Translations under genes and position numbers: made by a program
The notes under the pieces: model-generated
What the model was told of the DNA's origin: nothing
Seen by the model: only the letters and a program-made list of their open reading frames with translations
The model's database searches: none
Shown: in pieces, positions 19,901 through 21,853 of the stretch
How the letters are laid out: every line of letters starts with the position of its first letter
Numbering within the stretch: position 1 is the stretch's first letter
Source: Bondarzewia mesenterica
Lineage: Eukaryota > Basidiomycota > Agaricomycetes > Russulales > Bondarzewiaceae
DNA: 21,853 bases
Assembly: GCA_004802705.1 (NCBI GenBank)
Contig: SGPL01000546.1
Coordinates: 1 to 21,853 of the forward strand
Direction of reading: 5' to 3'

Positions 19901-21050
19901 AGAAATATGCCTGGCTTCCACAAGGGTAGCAGATTATCCATGAGAAGGTCCAGGAAGGGATTGATCTCTCGCGAGATGGTTTACTGGGACTTGGTATTAT
20001 ACCTACAAGGTACATATTCTCCGGTAGATAACAAAGGTGGGGTGGGAAGTTTAAACAAACCATGTAGATGCCAGTGATGGTCACAGATTTCCCAGCAGCT
20101 TTGGATTGAAATGGATTGAATCTGTCGACGGCCAAGCTGAAAATTAAATGCGCCTCACCCTTCCTTGGGCACAAGAAGGGTTCACTATCATCGTAAAGAA
20201 AAGCTCAAAATGTTTGAGCATTCCAGACGTCCATGTGGTCCTTAGGCAGACTAGTATGACCCGACGAGAATAATGGTGCATCGAGATATTCCTCAACACC
20301 AGGTCTCGAAAATAATCGTGCGAGCCACTCGGCCATAATCTAGTGGAGGTAGGTGCGAGCAGGATAGTGATATTCTCTGCCCTGAATGATGCAACGTCAC
20401 CATAATTTTGCGGCACACCGAGGAGTATCTTTAGTGGGTCTATATATGCAGGTCTCAGGCGTGGGGGAAAAAAGATCGTAAAGGGCATAGCAGCTGGGGC
20501 AGCAAGCATATGACTGGGTACATGGGTCTAGGTTGAAATTGTGAATCACTGTCCTAGGGTCCTTAGGAATTTGCTCTGCGAGGGAGCTATGATTGTGGAA
20601 CTTCGTCCTACTCTCCATCAGTCGAATTATGGACCGAATCCCAACGAGGAGTAGATGGGTGGACCATCGAGATAGTCCACAAATAAGATGCATCATTAAT
20701 ACAACAATATGAGCTGATGTAATAATGTGCTCGCGAGAGTGGTGGCCTTTGGGGAAGTAGCGTTCTAATCAAATTTGATTAGAAATATTTAGCACAAAAA
20801 CAGACAATTTCCTACTGCAATTGATTGCCACCCCAAGGGATTCTTCAGAGAAGTGCATGGAGCTGCTGATGGTAATGTGGAGACACTGTTGCTCCCATTC
20901 GTCCTCCTTATACTGATTCAAATGATCCAGTTCTCGATATGCTCTATCAGCAAGACTTTGTTTTTGAGCCGAAACTTCGTCGCTGCCTTCAGATGGTATA
21001 GAGCAGATGGCAGTGAGGAGCAAAGCCAGCTCATTTTTGACCCAAAGCAA
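16973..21050 (-). pseudogene. Plavaka-type transposase with SAP domain, degenerate
   Basis: Colinear minus-strand pieces match the agaricomycete Plavaka/KDZ-like transposase family as I know it. From N to C: ADRAYRELDHLNQYKEDEWE (21050-20769 region); a CPSC motif in YACCPSCYALYDL (20696-20397); EWLARLFSRPGVEEYLDAPL (about 20330-20275); LAVDRFNPFQSKAAGKSVT and FPPHLCYLPENMYLVG (20174-19896); FAGHVSTYFCSYCLL (19941-19723); DSMHLFYLGLFKTHCREIWG (about 19560); a SAP-like helix-extension-helix with LISLIKDLNLSTKGNNPDLV (19188-18835); TELPSWVSPAPPNLG and AVEIGSMLITSPEHVA (18466-18200); HPNHHLSLHLGDF (about 18140); and C-terminal pieces 17803-17486 and 17482-16973. Lesions: TAG at 20340-20342, TGA at 20205-20207, TGA at 19603-19605, and a one-base deletion near 19966. 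Catalytic residues were not assigned. Not functional as read. Confidence 0.85.
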
Positions 21051-21600
21051 ACTCTGATTTGCTCGATGTTGAGGGTTTAGGGCTTGGGGGCCTTTATTTA
21101 CATCGAATAGTTGTTCATCTGGACGTCGCTCGTAGGGGCCATTGTCGGGGGGGATTTAGAATGAATACTAGATCCTCCCATTTAGAAATGCAAGCTGTAC
21201 GCTGGTGCACAATCTCGCAAAGACACCCTAGATCTTCCAATGATGCCTGAACTTTGGCACTGATATCTAGAAATTTTGCGGTGAGTCAGAATAACTTGCT
21301 ATGGGTACGAATTATTGATGACCTTCTACGCTTGGGCATTATTCGCTGCCTGAGTTCCTCTTTTGCTTGTCCTGGACTTGACTTGCATTTATTGTAGATC
21401 TGTACAGAAATTTAGAGTCAGGCTGTTTGTCGAGTACTGTCTGAGAGACTACTTGCCCCAAACTTTCCACCACTTCAGCCTCTACACGTCGAATTCTCTC
21501 CTCATTTCAGTGTTGCTGATAAAGTGTTTCATTAAGCCACACATTATTCAGTCCCTTGATATAGTCTAAGACGGACTAGCTGAACATGCATTCTCACCGA
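21051..21600. other. 5' flank of the transposase relic
   Basis: No independent gene is seen. Minus-strand frames at 21051-21250 have some coding character (for example a PKPSTSSK stretch) and may be the extreme N-terminal part of the transposase. The remainder is unassigned. Confidence 0.35.
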
Positions 21601-21853
21601 CTGAGACTGTCCAGCAGATCTGGGCCTAACCAGTATCTTGCTGAGGTTTTACACGATTGGGCCCAACATTTTAGTGAGTTGGTTTGAGACTGTTGGGCCC
21701 AGCAAGGTGAAGAATAGCATAGGGGGTCCTCAGCGACTGTCTGAGATGGGTGGGCCCAACAGAATGCAAAATAGCATGGGGGGTCCTCGGCGACTGTCTG
21801 AGACTGGGTGGGCCCAACAGAATANAAAATAACGTGGAGGGTCCTCGGCGACC
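21601..21853. repeat. Tandem array of about 58-bp units, truncated by the window end
   Basis: GTCCTC starts recur at 21726, 21783 and 21841 (spacing 57 and 58). Each full unit contains GCGACTGTCTGAGA, then TGGGTGGGCCCAACAGAAT, then an A-rich stretch and GGGG. More diverged units precede: TTTGAGACTGTTGGGCCCAGC near 21684 and CTGAGACTGTCCAGC at 21601. The palindromic core GGGCCC is kept. The short open frame across the array (21638-21832) is a consequence of the repeats. N at 21825 suggests an assembly problem typical of repeats. Confidence 0.85.

Larger units (their letters stand above)
16973..21853 (-). mobile_element. Plavaka-type DNA transposon relic, boundaries unresolved
   Basis: The element is defined by its transposase relic. 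Terminal inverted repeats and target duplication were not found; the left end may lie in the repeat-rich 16.1-16.4 kb segment, and the right end may lie in or beyond the tandem array at 21.6-21.85 kb. CACTA-like elements often carry subterminal repeats, which would explain both, but that is inference. Confidence 0.6.

Noticed and set aside
8885..21326. Shared word GTGAGTCAGAATAAC in the seven-helix gene intron 2 and near 21282
   Set aside because: The match is only 15 bp plus scattered bases and includes a donor consensus; too short to call a repeat.
1..21853. CRISPR arrays, bacterial operons, integrative elements or a dedicated biosynthetic or defence cluster
   Set aside because: The window is eukaryotic nuclear DNA; genes are intron-bearing, independently transcribed and functionally unrelated.

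Overview
This window looks like nuclear DNA of a mushroom-forming basidiomycete (Agaricomycetes). The evidence is many short (mostly 45-160 bp) GT-AG introns with pyrimidine-rich interiors, an intron-containing tRNA, a basidiomycete-type secreted alpha-amylase, two membrane-protein families of agaricomycete character, and a Plavaka-type (KDZ/CACTA-like) DNA transposon relic. Two N bases (2441 and 21825) indicate a draft assembly. Identifications are from reading the translations; no database search was run.

Layout. The left third (1-6.8 kb) is gene-dense and intact. It holds a tRNA-Glu(CTC) with a 17-nt intron on the minus strand (310-397), a 12-exon GH13 alpha-amylase with signal peptide and GPI-type C-terminus (862-3346, +), a four-exon, four-helix membrane protein (4451-5401, +) with an upstream TATA box, and an intronless single-pass membrane protein (6139-6762, -). 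The middle (7.6-12.7 kb) holds coding-like debris (7881-8475), an intact eight-exon seven-helix membrane protein (8673-10136, +), a broken minus-strand gene fragment (11.0-11.6 kb), and a decayed second copy of the 6139-6762 gene (11613-12486, -). That copy has lost its start codon and is split by a 298-bp insertion with terminal inverted repeats that looks like a MITE. A second block of about 115 bp is shared between the two loci (7614-7728 and 12537-12647), so a larger segment was duplicated.

The right part (12.7-21.85 kb) is a decaying, transposon-rich region. It begins with an AT-rich island, continues with a minus-strand homologue of the replication-checkpoint mediator Mrc1 (Claspin family) that carries two in-frame stops and a frameshift, and ends with a minus-strand Plavaka-type transposase that has a SAP domain and several stops and shifts. 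A tandem array of about 58-bp units runs off the right end.

The intact genes do not form a pathway; they are independent transcription units. The most interesting material is the evolutionary record: a segmental duplication, a candidate MITE with exact boundaries defined by the paralogous empty site, an mrc1-like pseudogene beside a transposon, and nonsense codons in three unrelated relics that are all explicable as C-to-T changes.
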